A stretch of DNA of 64,000 nt from JAKZRT01 sp965247915 (GTDB lineage Bacteria > Pseudomonadota > Alphaproteobacteria > Rhodobacterales > Rhodobacteraceae): NCBI GenBank assembly GCA_965247915.1, contig OZ252048.1, positions 2,356,001 to 2,420,000 of the forward strand, read 5' to 3'. The translations under genes were made by a program, and so were the position numbers. Of the stretch, positions 34,126 through 43,303 are shown piece after piece (position 1 is the stretch's first letter; the number at the start of each line of letters is the position of its first letter). Below the pieces are notes generated by a model, which had not been told where the DNA came from, did no database searches, and saw nothing but the letters and a program-made list of their open reading frames with translations.

Positions 34126-35315
34126 TGGACCAGTGCGCGCTGCCCTACCTTGATCTGACCGACCCGGGATTTTCAACCCGCGGGGCCGAGGTGCTGGCGG
34201 CCCGTGCGCGGCACTGGTGCGCGCGGACGCCCTATGGGCTGGCGGTGCTGCGGCACCGGCAGGCGGGGCAATTGCTGCGCGACCGGCGGCTGCGTCAGGG
34301 CAGTTATGCCTGGCCGGGTGCGCAGGGTCTCAAGGGCAGTTTCACCGACTTCTGGACTTCGAGCGTGATTGCCCAGGAAGGCGACGCGCACAAACGGCTG
34401 CGGATGCTGGCGGTGCCGGTTCTGGCGGCAGAATTCGTCGACAGCCTGGGCCCGGAATTCGACGCCATCGCGGCCGAACTGGCCATGGACATCGTGGCGC
34501 GGGAAAGGGTCGAGTTCATGGCGGCTTTCGCGACACCTTTTGCCGGGCGCGTGATCTGCGCCCTTCTCGCCGAAGATCAGGACGACTGGCCGGCGCTGGC
34601 CCGCGACGCCTCAACCTTGGGGCTGGCCATGGGGGTCGAGGCGAAACGCCACGAGACGGCGGTGAACGCCGCCTGCGACCGGCTGATGGATCGCGCGGCG
34701 CGGCTGATCGCTCGGGCGCGGGATGGCAAAGACAAGGAGGGCTATGTTGCGCGGCTTTTGCCGCGGGCGGACGAGCTGGGCGGGTTTGATGAGGCCGAGC
34801 TTTTGAACCTGATTGTCATCTCGATCTTTGGCGGCGTCGATACAACCCGCGCCCAGCTTGGCTTTCTGGTGCGGCTTTTTATCCGCCATCCCGATCAGTG
34901 GGAGGCTTTGCGTGCGGACCCCGCGCTGGCCGCGAACGCGGTCGAGGAGGCGATCCGCCAGAACCCGACGACGACCTGGAGCACGCGCGAGGCGATCCAA
35001 GATTTCGCCTTTGACGGCGTTGATTTCCGACGCGGCCAGACGGTGCATATTCTGGTCCACGCCAGCGCCACCGATCCAGCGGTCCTGCCTGACGCGGGCT
35101 TTAACATCACCACCCGCCGGAAGGCTCATTTCGGGTTTGGCGGGGGGGCGCATAATTGTCTGGGTCAGGCGGTGGTGCGGGCTGATATTGCGTCCGCTCT
35201 GAGGGCGCTGGCGGGGCGTGTGGGGCGGTTCGAATGGGACGGGACGCCGGAATTCCTGCCCGACAGTGGCAACACCAGCCCCCGGGTTTTACCGGTCCGG
35301 GTGGTAGCGGGATAG
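34125..35315 (+). CDS. cytochrome P450
   Basis: A 396-residue soluble bacterial P450 (monooxygenase). The heme-binding motif FGFGGGAHNCLGQ with the cysteine ligand is near residue 348. The I-helix is seen in ISIFGGVDTTRAQLG (VDTT in place of the usual AGxxT), and the ExxR pair in EEAIRQNPTTTWSTREA. The ATG overlaps the stop of the gmaS-like gene as TGATG, so the two are coupled. No ferredoxin or reductase gene is nearby. P450s are not part of the described TMA pathway, so this may be a demethylase acting on an N-methyl substrate; that is inference from position only. The following 175 bases hold nothing evident. Confidence 0.88.
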   Translation: MDQCALPYLDLTDPGFSTRGAEVLAARARHWCARTPYGLAVLRHRQAGQLLRDRRLRQGSYAWPGAQGLKGSFTDFWTSSVIAQEGDAHKRLRMLAVPVLAAEFVDSLGPEFDAIAAELAMDIVARERVEFMAAFATPFAGRVICALLAEDQDDWPALARDASTLGLAMGVEAKRHETAVNAACDRLMDRAARLIARARDGKDKEGYVARLLPRADELGGFDEAELLNLIVISIFGGVDTTRAQLGFLVRLFIRHPDQWEALRADPALAANAVEEAIRQNPTTTWSTREAIQDFAFDGVDFRRGQTVHILVHASATDPAVLPDAGFNITTRRKAHFGFGGGAHNCLGQAVVRADIASALRALAGRVGRFEWDGTPEFLPDSGNTSPRVLPVRVVAG

Positions 35316-35490
35316 CGGATTTCTGCGGGTTCCGCCCTCGATGCTCACAGTGAGATGTTGCTTAAACTATTGTTTTATAACACAATACATTTGATGCGTT
35401 GATTTCTGTTCGGCTTGACTGGAATGCCTTGAGGAACGCAGTCCGGCGACCGGCGCTGCAGTTGAGAGAGGCCATTTGGAGACGGTGGTT

Positions 35491-36294
35491 CTACCGGTTG
35501 AACCCGTCCAACAGGTCGCCGACGCCGCCCAGGATCGGGCCTTCGCACTTGCGCTTGCCACCGGCGGAGGGGGCATAGGCCAGCACCCGACCGGCCAGCC
35601 GCGAGATCGGGAGCGATTGGAGGTAGACTGTGCCGGGGCCGCGCAGGGTCGAGAAAAACAGCCCCTCGCCGCCGAACACCGCCGATTTCAGGTTGCCGAC
35701 ATATTCGACATCGAAAGTCACGCTGGGGCTGTACCCGACCACGCAACCGGTGTCGGCGCGGATCAGCACGGCCTCGCCCAGATTGCGCTCTACCACGGTG
35801 CCGCCCGCGTGCATGAACGCCAACCCGTCGCCGATCAGGCGCTGCATTATGAAGCCTTCGCCGCCGAACAGGCCCGTCATGACCTTTTTCTGAAAGGCGA
35901 TTTCCAGGGCGACCCCCTTGGCTGCGCACAGGAAGGCGTCTTTCTGGCAGATGAACTCGCCGCCCGATTCCGCGAGGTCCAGCGGCACGATCTTGCCCGG
36001 ATAAGGGGCGGCGAAGGAGACCTTTCTGATCCCGTCAGATTGGTTGTAAAAAATCGTGGTAAAGAGGCTCTCGCCGGTCAAAAGGCGTTTGCCCGCGCCC
36101 AGCAAATTGTCGAATATCCCCCGCCCTGCCGACCGCGCCGAGCCGTCGCCAAAGGCGGTGTCCATCGAGATGCCGTCCTGCATCATCATCATAGCACCGG
36201 CCTCGCCGATCGCGGCCTCGCCGGGGTCAAGCGTGATCTCGACAAACTGCATATCATCGCCAAAGATTTGGGCGTCAACGTCGTGCATGGTCAT
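35491..36294 (-). CDS. AIM24 / TIGR00266-family protein
   Basis: A 267-residue protein of the TIGR00266 (AIM24-like) beta-helix family. The features are LDPGEAAIGEAGAMMMMQDGI near residue 23, SLFTTIFYNQSDG, IVPLDLAESGGEFICQ, GFIMQRLIGDG and GPGTVYLQSLPISRLAGR. The function is unknown. It begins 11 bases after the FAD oxidoreductase stop with AAGGACG before the ATG, so it is the last gene of the tmo-tdm operon. In the window it has no clear link to amine catabolism other than position. Confidence 0.85.
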   Translation of the reverse strand: MTMHDVDAQIFGDDMQFVEITLDPGEAAIGEAGAMMMMQDGISMDTAFGDGSARSAGRGIFDNLLGAGKRLLTGESLFTTIFYNQSDGIRKVSFAAPYPGKIVPLDLAESGGEFICQKDAFLCAAKGVALEIAFQKKVMTGLFGGEGFIMQRLIGDGLAFMHAGGTVVERNLGEAVLIRADTGCVVGYSPSVTFDVEYVGNLKSAVFGGEGLFFSTLRGPGTVYLQSLPISRLAGRVLAYAPSAGGKRKCEGPILGGVGDLLDGFNR

Positions 36295-36305
36295 GGGGTG
36301 CGTCC

Positions 36306-37634
36306 TTACTGGGTGTGGCCCCGGTATCGCGCACGCATCTCGGCCCTGTCCACCCAAAATCGGTACCAGAGATCAGCCGCATATAGAAACCAGGGCCGCC
36401 CGGTCGGATTGAGCCAGCTGAACGGCAGGCAGGTCTGGGTATAGGCGGTGTCGCCGCCTGGGGCCCCCGCCGCCTGAAGGCCCGCTTTGGCCCCAAGATA
36501 GGGCGCCATGACCGTGCCCGAGCCCGAAAACCCGAGCGCGTAGTGCAGGCCGCGATGCGCACCGACGTGGGGCATGTGGCCGAACGAATAACCGGTGTTG
36601 CCGGTCCAGACGTGGGAAAGCGCCACGCCCGCCAATTCGGGCCAGACTTCGGCCATTGTGGCCTGCAGCCGCCGCGCGGCCTCGGCAAGGTTCAGCGGGC
36701 GCATCGAGGCCCGCCCGCCCCAAATGATGCGGGTGCCATCGGGCGAAATCCGCCAGTAGGAATGCCGGGCGCGGGTTTCGACCATCATCCGCTGGCCCGG
36801 TGCCAGGCGGTCTATCAGTCCCGTGTCGAGCGCCTCAGTGGCGATGATGAAACTGGGCAGCGGAAACACCCGACGCCGGTGCCAGGGGAAGACGGGCGGC
36901 GTATAGCCGTTGGTCGCCAGGATCAGCTTTTCGGCCTGAATTTCGCCGCCTGTTGTCTCGACCCGGTAGCCCGCCCGCGCCGCTTGCCAGCCGGTCACCG
37001 GACAGTCGGCCACCACCGGGATACCGCGACGCCGCGCCGAGGCCAGAAGACCGCCATGAAATTTGCGCGGATCGATGGCGCCATGTTCGGGCAAGATAAA
37101 GCCGCCAAAATAAAGCCCGGTGCTGATCTCATCGGCCAGATCATCGCGACCGAGCAATCGCACCTGGACATCGGTCTTGTCCCGAAGGTGGCCGACCACC
37201 GCTTTCTGGGCCTCAAAGTGCGCGCGGGTCCAGGCCAGTTGGATGCGGCCGGTGTTGGTCAGATCGGCGTCGATGCCTTCGCGCGCGATCAGGTCCTGAA
37301 CAAAGCGCAGCGCCGGGTTGGCCTCGGCAAAAAGCGCATCGGCAACCTCTGCGCCATAGGCGGCTTTGAGCGCCGCCCAGCCCAGGCGCGGGTGCGCGCC
37401 GAACATACCGCCGTTGCGGGTCGAGGCCGCCCGCTCCGGCTGCCCGGCGTCCACCACCGCGACCTGTGCGCCGGCGTCATGGGCCGCAATAGCGGCGCTG
37501 AGACCGGTATAGCCGGCCCCGATGATCAGAATGTCGGTTTTTTCGGGCGGGTTTGGGGAATGGCCCGGCGGCGCAGCCTCCCCGGCCCACCAATAAGGCA
37601 AACCAAGGGGCGCTTCGCCGGTCCAGCGTGTCAC
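36306..37634 (-). CDS. FAD-dependent oxidoreductase (DAO family, PuuB/OrdL-like)
   Basis: A 442-residue flavoenzyme of the D-amino-acid-oxidase fold. After a 30-residue leader the FAD-binding motif ILIIGAGYTGLSAAIAAHDAG begins (the GxGxxG part is GAGYTG), followed by STRNGGMFG. The LILATNGYTPP and YWRISPDGTRIIWGG segments and HVWTGNTGYSFGHMPHVG fit gamma-glutamylputrescine oxidase/OrdL relatives that oxidise secondary amines bearing carboxylates. Start is GTG at 37634, overlapping the tdm stop as GTGA. Downstream of tdm it could act on a methylated amine or an N-methyl amino acid, for instance taking the role of the missing dmm or mgd enzymes; this is unproven. Confidence 0.8.
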   Translation of the reverse strand: MTRWTGEAPLGLPYWWAGEAAPPGHSPNPPEKTDILIIGAGYTGLSAAIAAHDAGAQVAVVDAGQPERAASTRNGGMFGAHPRLGWAALKAAYGAEVADALFAEANPALRFVQDLIAREGIDADLTNTGRIQLAWTRAHFEAQKAVVGHLRDKTDVQVRLLGRDDLADEISTGLYFGGFILPEHGAIDPRKFHGGLLASARRRGIPVVADCPVTGWQAARAGYRVETTGGEIQAEKLILATNGYTPPVFPWHRRRVFPLPSFIIATEALDTGLIDRLAPGQRMMVETRARHSYWRISPDGTRIIWGGRASMRPLNLAEAARRLQATMAEVWPELAGVALSHVWTGNTGYSFGHMPHVGAHRGLHYALGFSGSGTVMAPYLGAKAGLQAAGAPGGDTAYTQTCLPFSWLNPTGRPWFLYAADLWYRFWVDRAEMRARYRGHTQ

Positions 37635-40006
37635 CCGTAGTTGCCCTTGACCCGTTCCTTGGTGGGGTCGAAATGCGGGAAGCGGACGACCTGGGCTTTC
37701 AGGCGTTTTTGCTGACCATCCAACTGGCCAACCTCGACCGCCTCGCCCGGCTCGGAGTGTTTTACATCCATGCGCGCCAGCGCGATGACCTTGCCGAGCC
37801 AGGGCGATTTCATCGCCGAGGTGATAGTGCCGACCCGCGCCTTGCCGATGCGCACGCAGTCGCCATGGCTTGGGACCAGCCCGCCTTCGATGTCGAGGCC
37901 CACCAGCTTGCGGTGCGGGTGCTCCTTGCGCTCTTCAATGGCCTTGCGGCCGATAAAGTCGTCTTCCTGGGTCTTCAGCGGCACGGTAAATCCGATGCCG
38001 GCCTCGAACGGATCGGTCTCGTCCGAGAACTCATAGCCCGCGAATACCAGCCCGGCCTCGATGCGCAGCATATCAAGTGCCGCCAGCCCAAGCGGCACCA
38101 TGCCTTTGGGTTCGCCGGCCTTCCAGATCGCGTCGAACACTTCTTCGGCGTGCTTGGGGTGGCAGAACACCTCAAAGCCCAGTTCGCCCGAATAGCCGGT
38201 GCGGCTAAGGATCACCGGGGTGCCCTGAATGTTGCCCAGCAGGCGCGCGGTGGTGAAGCGGAACCAGCCCAGATCTTCAACTGCGGCGTGGGTGGGCGGG
38301 GTCCAGAGAACCTCGGCCAAGATCTCGCGGCTCAGCGGCCCCTGCACGGCGATGTTGTGGTGATGGTCGGTCGAGGATTTCACCCAGGCGTTCAGCCCGT
38401 GCTTTTCGGCCTGATCGCGCAGCCATTTGCCCGACGAGTCGCAGCCGCCGATCCAGCGGAAGTTGTTGTCGCCCAGCCGGAACACCGTGCCGTCGTCGAT
38501 CATGCCGCCGTGCTCGTAACACATCGCCGTATAGACGATGCCGCCGACGCTGAGTTTGCGGATGTTTCGGGTCACGCACATCTGCACCAGCGCTTCGGCG
38601 TCGGGGCCGATGATCTCGTATTTGCGCAAGGGGCTGAGGTCCATCACCACGCATTTCTTGCGAGCCGCCCAATATTCGGCAATCGCACCGTGGTTGGACA
38701 TCTGGTTGGCCAGCCAATAGCCGTTATATTCGATGAATTCGCGTGTATGCTTTGCAAAACACTTGTGAAATCCGGTTTCTTTGGTCGGCTCCACATCGGC
38801 CTCCGCTGATTTTCTGAAACCCGCTGAGGGCTTGAAGTCTTCGCTTTGCTTGTAAACCCGGACCTGAATATCGGTCGGGTTCCAGGCGTTTGTCGGGTCG
38901 ATGTCGCAGGGACAGGCGGTTGAGACCGCCACGATATCGGTGAGCGCGCGCAGCAGCACGTAATCGCCGGGGCGCGACCAGGGGTCGTCGACGGAAAGGA
39001 CGTGGTGGTCGTCGATCATGGTGTTGAAAAAGAAGTTGATCGAGGGCCAGCCGACGCGCGGGCGAATGTTCCACCGCGCCAGTGCGTCGTTGATATTGTC
39101 CGAGCAATTGACGTGGCCGGGATAGCCTGCGTCGTCGTAGTAGCGCGGATAACACGACAGACCGTAGGCGTCGTGACGCCCGCAGGTGTCCTGCACGATC
39201 TCGACCAGCGGTTCCTGATCGACGCTCCAGAACTTCGACATGATGCCGGGCACCGGATAAATGCACCCCGTGAGCGACCGGGTGGTGGTCATGTTAATGT
39301 CGCGCTCGACGCCCTTATCCAATTCGGCCATCGAGAAGCACTGGAAGTCGGTGCATTCGCGGCCCTGCACATCCATGACCTGGATGAACTGGCCTTTCTG
39401 CACTTCGTAGGCCTGTGCGTTGCCGGGCTGGATGTTGTAATCCTGCAGCGTGTCGGCCAGCGGGTCAGCGGGTTTGCCGCCGCCCTTGCCTTCGCCGGGA
39501 TTGGCACGGCGGACGTAAACCACGATCTCGGTCGGCACGTCTTGGGTGTGCGGGTCCATCGGGCTGCCGGGGGCGGCGACGATCAAGAGCCCGTCGCGAC
39601 CGGCATAGAAGGTTTCCATGTCGCTGGCTTTCGAGCCTTCGGCGAACAAGAGCGTGCCGTCGGCCCGGCCGATGTCGAAGCCCACCGCATCAAGTGCTTT
39701 CAGAACTTTCCGGCCCGAGGCATCGCCGCTGGCCAGCGAGGCCTGAAGGCCTTTGGGGTCGCGGCCACCCGCAGCGCCGATCATGCCTGCGTCGGATGTG
39801 CCATCGGGGGCGAAAAACGCCAGCTCGGCGGGTTGCAGCCCTTCGCGGTCCAGCACCGATATTTCATCGCCACGTTCGATCCGCATCGCGCGCGAGCCAC
39901 CGCCCGGCACCGGATAGCGTTCGGTGCCATGCGGCAGGATCGGCAGGCCGGGTGAAAGTATACCGCCACGCTCATAGGGCGTTTCAAAGACCGGTCGGAC
40001 TGTCAT
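37631..40006 (-). CDS. tdm: trimethylamine-N-oxide demethylase (aldolase)
   Basis: A 791-residue two-domain enzyme that splits TMAO to dimethylamine and formaldehyde. The N-terminal half (residues 1-385) is the DUF1989/zinc domain, with cysteines in ECTDFQCFSM, GLSCYPRYY, HVNCSDNI and STACPCDID. The C-terminal half (from GAIAEYWAARKKCVVMDLS) is a GcvT/aminomethyltransferase-type tetrahydrofolate domain, with SGELGFEVFCH and FDPTKERVKG near the end, which accepts the formaldehyde. This fusion and length match Tdm of Ruegeria and Methylocella. The ATG overlaps the TmoV stop by one base (TAATG), so transport and cleavage are translated together. Confidence 0.9.
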   Translation of the reverse strand: MTVRPVFETPYERGGILSPGLPILPHGTERYPVPGGGSRAMRIERGDEISVLDREGLQPAELAFFAPDGTSDAGMIGAAGGRDPKGLQASLASGDASGRKVLKALDAVGFDIGRADGTLLFAEGSKASDMETFYAGRDGLLIVAAPGSPMDPHTQDVPTEIVVYVRRANPGEGKGGGKPADPLADTLQDYNIQPGNAQAYEVQKGQFIQVMDVQGRECTDFQCFSMAELDKGVERDINMTTTRSLTGCIYPVPGIMSKFWSVDQEPLVEIVQDTCGRHDAYGLSCYPRYYDDAGYPGHVNCSDNINDALARWNIRPRVGWPSINFFFNTMIDDHHVLSVDDPWSRPGDYVLLRALTDIVAVSTACPCDIDPTNAWNPTDIQVRVYKQSEDFKPSAGFRKSAEADVEPTKETGFHKCFAKHTREFIEYNGYWLANQMSNHGAIAEYWAARKKCVVMDLSPLRKYEIIGPDAEALVQMCVTRNIRKLSVGGIVYTAMCYEHGGMIDDGTVFRLGDNNFRWIGGCDSSGKWLRDQAEKHGLNAWVKSSTDHHHNIAVQGPLSREILAEVLWTPPTHAAVEDLGWFRFTTARLLGNIQGTPVILSRTGYSGELGFEVFCHPKHAEEVFDAIWKAGEPKGMVPLGLAALDMLRIEAGLVFAGYEFSDETDPFEAGIGFTVPLKTQEDDFIGRKAIEERKEHPHRKLVGLDIEGGLVPSHGDCVRIGKARVGTITSAMKSPWLGKVIALARMDVKHSEPGEAVEVGQLDGQQKRLKAQVVRFPHFDPTKERVKGNYG

Positions 40007-42081
40007 TAACGAATTCCCAAAGCGTCCTTGCGCTTGGCCGCCCATGTATTGATTACATGATCGACCGCAAGCCCAATAAACGCGACGCAAAGACCCAGCA
40101 TCAGACCGTTGCCAATGCCCTGCTTGTCCGACAGTGCCTTCAGAATAAATTGCCCCAGATCATCGGTGCCGATTATGGCGCCAATGATCACCATGAACAG
40201 CGCGAATATGACCGTTTGATTGACCCCAAGCATGATGTGGGGAAACGCCAGCGGCAGCTCGATCTTGACCCACCTTTGCAGGGCGGTAACACCAGACATC
40301 ATGCCCGCTTCGAGCAGCGACGGTGGCACGTTGCGTATGCCCTGGATGGTGTAACGGGTGGCAGGGATCGTTGCGTAGATAATGACCGCAAGCAGGACAG
40401 ATGTATCGGTCACTCCGAACAGCATGATAACCGGGATCAGGTAGATGAATGACGGAAAAGTCTGGAACGTATCGCACACCAACAGCATCGCCTTCGAGGC
40501 AAAGGAATTCTGGGCAACCAAAGAGCCAACCACCACGCCAATGGTCACCGAAACGATGACTGCAAACGAGGTCATGTACATGGTGATCAGCGCACGATCC
40601 CACCATTCGGTCAGCGCGATGAACAGCAAGAAGCCGCCGACAACCAGTGCCGACCTTATCCCGCCAATTATAAACCCGACCCCCATCACCAACAGGAACG
40701 TCGCGCTGACCGGCATGGCCAGATAGCCGTTTTTCATTGGTTGCAGAACGTAGATAATCAGCCCCCTGTTGAAGCCTTGCAGGCCCGCGTACCAATTATC
40801 AACCATCCAATCGACACCGCCCTGCCAAAACCAATCGGTGGTGAGGCCTCGGTTATGAGGGATCAGGTAAAAGAAGTTGGTGCCGCCCTTGAAAATGAAA
40901 CCGCCGAGCATAGCCAGAACGATGCTCACAGCGAAAAACGCCACAAATATTAACCCGTATTTGTGCCGCTCAACAAAGTTGAGATCGGCAAAATAGTCGG
41001 TTTGCTTGTCTGCCCAGGCCAGGGACAATTTATCCAGAACGACCGCAATCAGGACGATGCAAATTCCCAATTCCAGCGCCAGACCAATGCGAAGCCCGTT
41101 CAGCGCCAGCAGAAGGTTAAAACCAAGCCCTTTGGCACCAATGAATGAGGCAATGACCGCCATGGCGAGGCATTGCATGATGACCTGATTTACTCCGATC
41201 AATATGTCGCGTCGCGCCGTCGGGATCAAAACTTTGAACATGATCTGGCGATTGTTACTGCCACTCATCATGCCCGCCTCAACAACCTCGACCGGGACTC
41301 TTTTCAAACCTAAAAGTGTCAGGCGGATCATCGGCGGGGTCGCAAATATGATCGTGGCAATCGCGCCGGCATGGTCGCCCAGGCCAAAAAACACCGTCAC
41401 CGGAACCAGATACGAAAAGTGCGGCATGGTTTGCGCAATGTTGAGAAGCGGCATCAAAACCGCCTCGGCGGCACGGCTTTTGAAGGCCAGGACGCCAAAC
41501 AGTATTCCTGAAAGAACTGAAACCGGCGCTGCAACTAACACAAACGACAGGGTTTCCATTGCTGGTTCCCACTGTCCAAATACCGAAATGTAAGTCAGAG
41601 CCAGACCCGCTAATATCGCCAGTCCTCTGCCTCTCAGCGCATATCCCAAAATCATTGCGCCGCCCGTAACAACGGTCCAGGGAAGCGCCGGCCAACCCGC
41701 CAAATCGTGCTGGCGGATATACTCATAGCCGACAAATGCAGCGATCGTTTTGACCCCGCCAATGAGTATCTCTCGAATTAATTCGATCAGAAATAACACA
41801 CCGCGCGAAAAGCCTCTGGTCACTTCGCGGATGAGGGCAGATTGCTCGTATTCCTCAAGATCGGCATCGTAAACCTGGACCGGAAACGCCTCGAACATCA
41901 AATATTCGGCGGAATTATTGATCGCTCCCGGCCATGAGGCCAGCAACGACGGAAGCCGCCAAAAGACGTTCGCCTCGTTCGGTGAGATTAGAAAAACCAA
42001 AAGGAAGAATCCGATCAGCAAGATTCCAAACTGTACGAGCTTCGGATGTTTTGTGATCACGTCCATATCGGTTTTAACCAC
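40006..42081 (-). CDS. tmoV: TMAO/betaine ABC transporter fused permease (TmoV-like)
   Basis: A 691-residue inner-membrane protein made of two ProW-like permease halves in one chain. The EAA-type cytoplasmic loops are seen twice: VEVVEAGMMSGSNNRQIMFKV in the first half and PSLLEAGMMSGVTALQRWVK in the second, each followed by a membrane segment (for example IMLGVNQTVIFALFMVIIGA). Such fusion is what the TMAO importer TmoXWV uses. Start is GTG at 42081, overlapping the ATPase gene by eight bases; an ATG at 42066 is the alternative. The periplasm-facing loop between halves (near 340-420) is unusually long. Confidence 0.85.
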   Translation of the reverse strand: MVKTDMDVITKHPKLVQFGILLIGFFLLVFLISPNEANVFWRLPSLLASWPGAINNSAEYLMFEAFPVQVYDADLEEYEQSALIREVTRGFSRGVLFLIELIREILIGGVKTIAAFVGYEYIRQHDLAGWPALPWTVVTGGAMILGYALRGRGLAILAGLALTYISVFGQWEPAMETLSFVLVAAPVSVLSGILFGVLAFKSRAAEAVLMPLLNIAQTMPHFSYLVPVTVFFGLGDHAGAIATIIFATPPMIRLTLLGLKRVPVEVVEAGMMSGSNNRQIMFKVLIPTARRDILIGVNQVIMQCLAMAVIASFIGAKGLGFNLLLALNGLRIGLALELGICIVLIAVVLDKLSLAWADKQTDYFADLNFVERHKYGLIFVAFFAVSIVLAMLGGFIFKGGTNFFYLIPHNRGLTTDWFWQGGVDWMVDNWYAGLQGFNRGLIIYVLQPMKNGYLAMPVSATFLLVMGVGFIIGGIRSALVVGGFLLFIALTEWWDRALITMYMTSFAVIVSVTIGVVVGSLVAQNSFASKAMLLVCDTFQTFPSFIYLIPVIMLFGVTDTSVLLAVIIYATIPATRYTIQGIRNVPPSLLEAGMMSGVTALQRWVKIELPLAFPHIMLGVNQTVIFALFMVIIGAIIGTDDLGQFILKALSDKQGIGNGLMLGLCVAFIGLAVDHVINTWAAKRKDALGIR

Positions 42082-43138
42082 TCACCTCTGCGTCTTCTTT
42101 GCTGAACAGAAGGTGAATCATCTTCGAGCTGGTGACAGATCCCACCACATTACCGTCAGCATCCAAGACCCGCACAGGTCTCCGTTTGGCAAGCACCGAT
42201 TCCGCCACTGTTTCAATAATGGCGTCTTGCGATATTTTCAGTGGGCTGTGGTCCACCGCGCTATCGTACGGATCCATAACAGATCTAATCTTGAGCACTT
42301 TCTCGCGCGGCACTTCCTCGGTGAACTTTCGGACATATTCGGTGGCCGGCTTCAGGACGATTCTGGCCGGTGTGTCCAGCTGTTCGATCACACCGTCCTT
42401 CATGATCGCGATACGGTCGGCCAAACGAAGCGCCTCGTGAAAATCATGCGTGACGAACAAAATCGTCTTGTGCAACACACCCTGAAGACGAAGAAATTCA
42501 TCCTGCATCTCTTTGCGGATCAGCGGATCAAGCGCTGAAAACGGCTCGTCAAGGAACCAGATGTCTGGCTCGACGGCCAGGGACCGCGCGATCCCGACCC
42601 GTTGCTGCTGGCCGCCGGACAATTGCCGCGGAAAATAGTTTTCGCGACCGTCGAGGGCGACAAGTTCGACCATTTCCAGGGCGCGTTTCATCGCATCCGC
42701 CGTGCTCGTGCCTTTGACCTGCAAAGGAAAAGCAATGTTTTCAAGGACGGTCTTATGCGGCAGAAGCGCGAAACTTTGAAACACCATACCCATCTTGTTT
42801 CGGCGCACTTCTATCAATCGCCTGCTGTTCATCGCCAACAGATCTTCACCGTCAATGTAGATATTGCCGGCTGTCGTTTCTGTGAGGCGCGATATGCAGC
42901 GCAACAATGTGGATTTGCCCGAGCCCGACAACCCCATCACCACCAGCATTTCGCCCCGGTGAACCTCGAACGATGCATCGTTGACGCCGACAACGCAGCC
43001 CGCATCCTGAAACTTTTTCGCGTCGACCTGACCCTTGGCTTCGCGCAGCATCTTTTCGGCGTTCTCGCCAAAGATCTTATAAACGGAACTGCATTTGATG
43101 ACGGGTTCTGTCTGGGTGGCTTGAGTATCAAGAGGCAT
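42074..43138 (-). CDS. tmoW: TMAO/betaine ABC transporter ATP-binding protein (TmoW-like)
   Basis: A 354-residue ATPase. Walker A is GLSGSGKSTLLR near residue 71, the Q-loop VFQSFALLPHKT near 112, the signature LSGGQQQRVGIARSL near 167, and Walker B with D-loop DIWFLDEPFSALDP near 188, then the THDFHEA switch. The last 100 residues carry one apparent CBS-like segment (RPVRVLDADGNVVGSVTSSK) as in ProV. ProV CBS pairs sense osmotic conditions. AACAGGGAAATCTAAA precedes the ATG. A hairpin lies between this gene and the binding-protein gene upstream. Confidence 0.88.
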   Translation of the reverse strand: MPLDTQATQTEPVIKCSSVYKIFGENAEKMLREAKGQVDAKKFQDAGCVVGVNDASFEVHRGEMLVVMGLSGSGKSTLLRCISRLTETTAGNIYIDGEDLLAMNSRRLIEVRRNKMGMVFQSFALLPHKTVLENIAFPLQVKGTSTADAMKRALEMVELVALDGRENYFPRQLSGGQQQRVGIARSLAVEPDIWFLDEPFSALDPLIRKEMQDEFLRLQGVLHKTILFVTHDFHEALRLADRIAIMKDGVIEQLDTPARIVLKPATEYVRKFTEEVPREKVLKIRSVMDPYDSAVDHSPLKISQDAIIETVAESVLAKRRPVRVLDADGNVVGSVTSSKMIHLLFSKEDAEVSG

Positions 43139-43253
43139 TTTAGATTTCCCTGTTGGCGTCTTAGCTCGCTGCGGTACTCATTGAGTCGCACTAAGTCCCT
43201 TTTATCTCAGGGAAGTGCGCTTAGCGACGTCCAAGAGACGTGAAAGGCGGTAC

Positions 43254-43286
43254 TCTCCCCCCACGCATAAACGAGCGCGGGGAGAG
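43254..43286 (-). other. intercistronic hairpin between tmoX and tmoW
   Basis: Eight perfect pairs CTCTCCCC/GGGGAGAG close a 17-base loop that is itself GC-rich. It lies directly after the tmoX stop. No U-run follows on the minus strand, so it is more likely a 3' stabiliser or partial attenuator that keeps binding-protein mRNA in excess of the ATPase and permease mRNA than a full terminator. Confidence 0.6.
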
Positions 43287-43303
43287 ATATTTTCACAACA
43301 GGC

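Noticed and set aside
32791..34176. 461-codon frame antisense to the gmaS-like gene
   Set aside because: A shadow produced by GC-rich codon usage; no motif or ribosome binding site.
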